This document shows positions 49,054 through 50,093 of a DNA stretch of 50,093 nt, in pieces (position 1 is the first letter of the stretch; each line of letters starts with the position of its first letter). The position numbers were made by a program, and so were the translations under genes. Source of the stretch: Scytalidium lignicola (taxonomy: Eukaryota > Ascomycota > Leotiomycetes); the NCBI GenBank assembly GCA_002812745.2, contig NCSJ02000315.1, forward strand, positions 1 through 50,093, written 5' to 3'. The notes beneath the pieces were generated by a model. The model worked only from the letters and a program-made list of their open reading frames with translations, was not told where the DNA came from and did not search any database.

Positions 49054-49852
49054 ATGCAACGTCCAAGCAGGCGCGGATTTTGCTGGTGAAGGCAGCCACC
49101 CGTGGCAGCAGCAGTCGTTCGGGACCTCAAGAAGGAAATTCGGCCGCACAGTTGCTTTTATGTTGTTTTTGTTTCCTTTGTGTGTGCGTTGTCCTCAGAG
49201 AGCGACCGAGTCTGAGCTACCTTTCGTTCGGAGAGGGAGGGGAGGGGGCCAACAACTGCACGATTTTCGAGGCGCGAGTTGCACCTTTTTTGGTGAAGCA
49301 AGGCAGGAGTGGGTCCAGAGTGGCAGAAAAGGTTGGGTGCTTTTTTTCTTCTTCTTCTTCCGATGCTTTTGTGAGATTTTTGTCGGGGTCGAGGAGAGGG
49401 TTTTCTTCGAAGATTTGCACCGGGTCCCTTGGGTGCTTTGTTGCACCGCGCAGATGATGGAACGAGGAGGAAGTGGGTGCTTGTCGCTTGGATCTGGGAG
49501 TCTTCTTGGGGGATCTGATTTCTTTGGGATGGGGATGGGATGCAAGAGGGAAGCGGGCGATGCGGTCAGATTTAGTGGTCTCACTAAGCCCTTCTGGTCG
49601 CTTTCTGTTTTTGGGGGGGAGGGATTGTAATCCGGGGGAAGGAAAAAAGGCCAGCAGAGGGTCTTTAGGAGAAGGGGGGAGGAAGTGTAGGGAGCCGGCC
49701 TGTGGTTCTTTTGAGCAGAACACGACACGATGCTATGCTACGCTGGGGGACAGAGTGAGTGTCCAGGAAGAGTGAATGGTTTGAGGGTTTTGAGTGCTGA
49801 GCGTTGCACAATCTTGAATGTTTCGACGTGATTGCTGCTGGGGAGACTTGTA

Positions 49853-49917
49853 CAGTTCCAGTTCCAGTTCCAGTCCAGTCCAGCCCAGCCCAGCCCAGTC
49901 CAGTCCCAGTCCCAGTA
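49853..49917. repeat. CCAGT/CCAGC/TTCCAG tandem repeat
   Basis: About a dozen imperfect 5-6 base units (CCAGT, CCAGC, CCAGTT, CCCAGT) near the upstream end of the putative Pumilio leader. Confidence 0.85.
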
Positions 49918-50093
49918 CTGTACCATACGGGTATTATTATTATTATCGCATTTTCCCTCTCAGCAGTCCCCCTTCGGATGCCTGCTGGGCTTTGTGCAGC
50001 CCCCTTTGGGTCCCAGCCGGGCAAGGCGCAACCAGGGGGGAACCTTGCGCGGGGGGTAGTTCTAGGTAAGCAATCAGCGCCCCCCAGCGAATC

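Larger units (their letters stand above)
48557..50093 (-). promoter_or_regulatory. Putative 5' leader and promoter of the Pumilio gene
   Basis: On the minus strand only three ATGs occur between 48557 and 49923: at 49053, 48957 and 48903. The segment 49054-49923 has none, while the opposite strand has about 13. The ATG at 49053 opens a 37-residue upstream frame (to 48940), and 48957 is in the same frame. A likely leader intron with GTAAGT donor at 48851 and CGCAG acceptor at 48755 (97 bases, ACTGAC branch) follows. Beyond 49924 ATGs reappear, so transcription may start near 49900. Confidence 0.5.

Overview
The window is nuclear DNA from a filamentous ascomycete (Pezizomycotina). Short GT-AG introns with CTAAC/CTGAC-like branch points interrupt most genes, and the gene set is typical of such fungi: a Tup1/RCO-1 repressor, eL28 (absent from budding yeast), a Con7-type C2H2 regulator, a TSC2 tuberin and a fused ThiD-TenA thiamine enzyme. 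Leotiomycetes is a guess from the general look of the proteins, not a demonstrated placement. All coordinates come from reading splice sites by eye so that every exon chain closes in phase.

Layout, left to right. 1-1385 (+): 3' part of the Tup1-like WD40 repressor. 2420-2900 (-): small DUF2015/UPF0357 protein. 3389-4308 (+): ribosomal protein eL28. 5620-6998 (+): malate dehydrogenase. 7651-8633 (-): TRAPP subunit Trs33. 9081-11189 (-): Siz/PIAS SUMO ligase. 11557-12060 (+): DUF2423 protein. 12511-15513 (+): GPI ethanolamine phosphate transferase Las21/Gpi7. 15966-20753 (-): TSC2 tuberin. 21537-24812 (+): exportin Cse1. 26069-28253 (+): bifunctional thiamine salvage enzyme. 28669-31099 (+): DEAD-box helicase Dbp2. 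After about 6.5 kb without a recognisable gene come a Con7-like zinc-finger gene with a very long leader (CDS 40357-42526, +) and a Pumilio-family RNA-binding protein (45345-48556, -).

The left 31 kb is compact and mostly housekeeping: transcription repression, translation, central carbon metabolism, Golgi traffic, SUMOylation, GPI anchors, TORC1 control, nuclear transport, thiamine and RNA helicase. The right 19 kb is sparse and carries two regulators, Con7-like and Pumilio. Both appear to have long 5' leaders from which ATG triplets have been removed on the transcribed strand only. For Con7 there is no ATG for about 2.7 kb upstream of the start codon, against about 22 on the other strand. 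This is the most striking unexplained structure here. A 33-bp inverted repeat in the first Con7 intron, able to form an unbroken RNA hairpin if G-U pairs are allowed, is the second.

Sequence quality: 14 single N bases occur, most of them touching homopolymer runs. At two of them (11613 and 15074) deleting the N restores a conserved reading frame. A third frame break, in the SUMO ligase, lies at a run of eight T without an N. These look like homopolymer length errors rather than pseudogenes.
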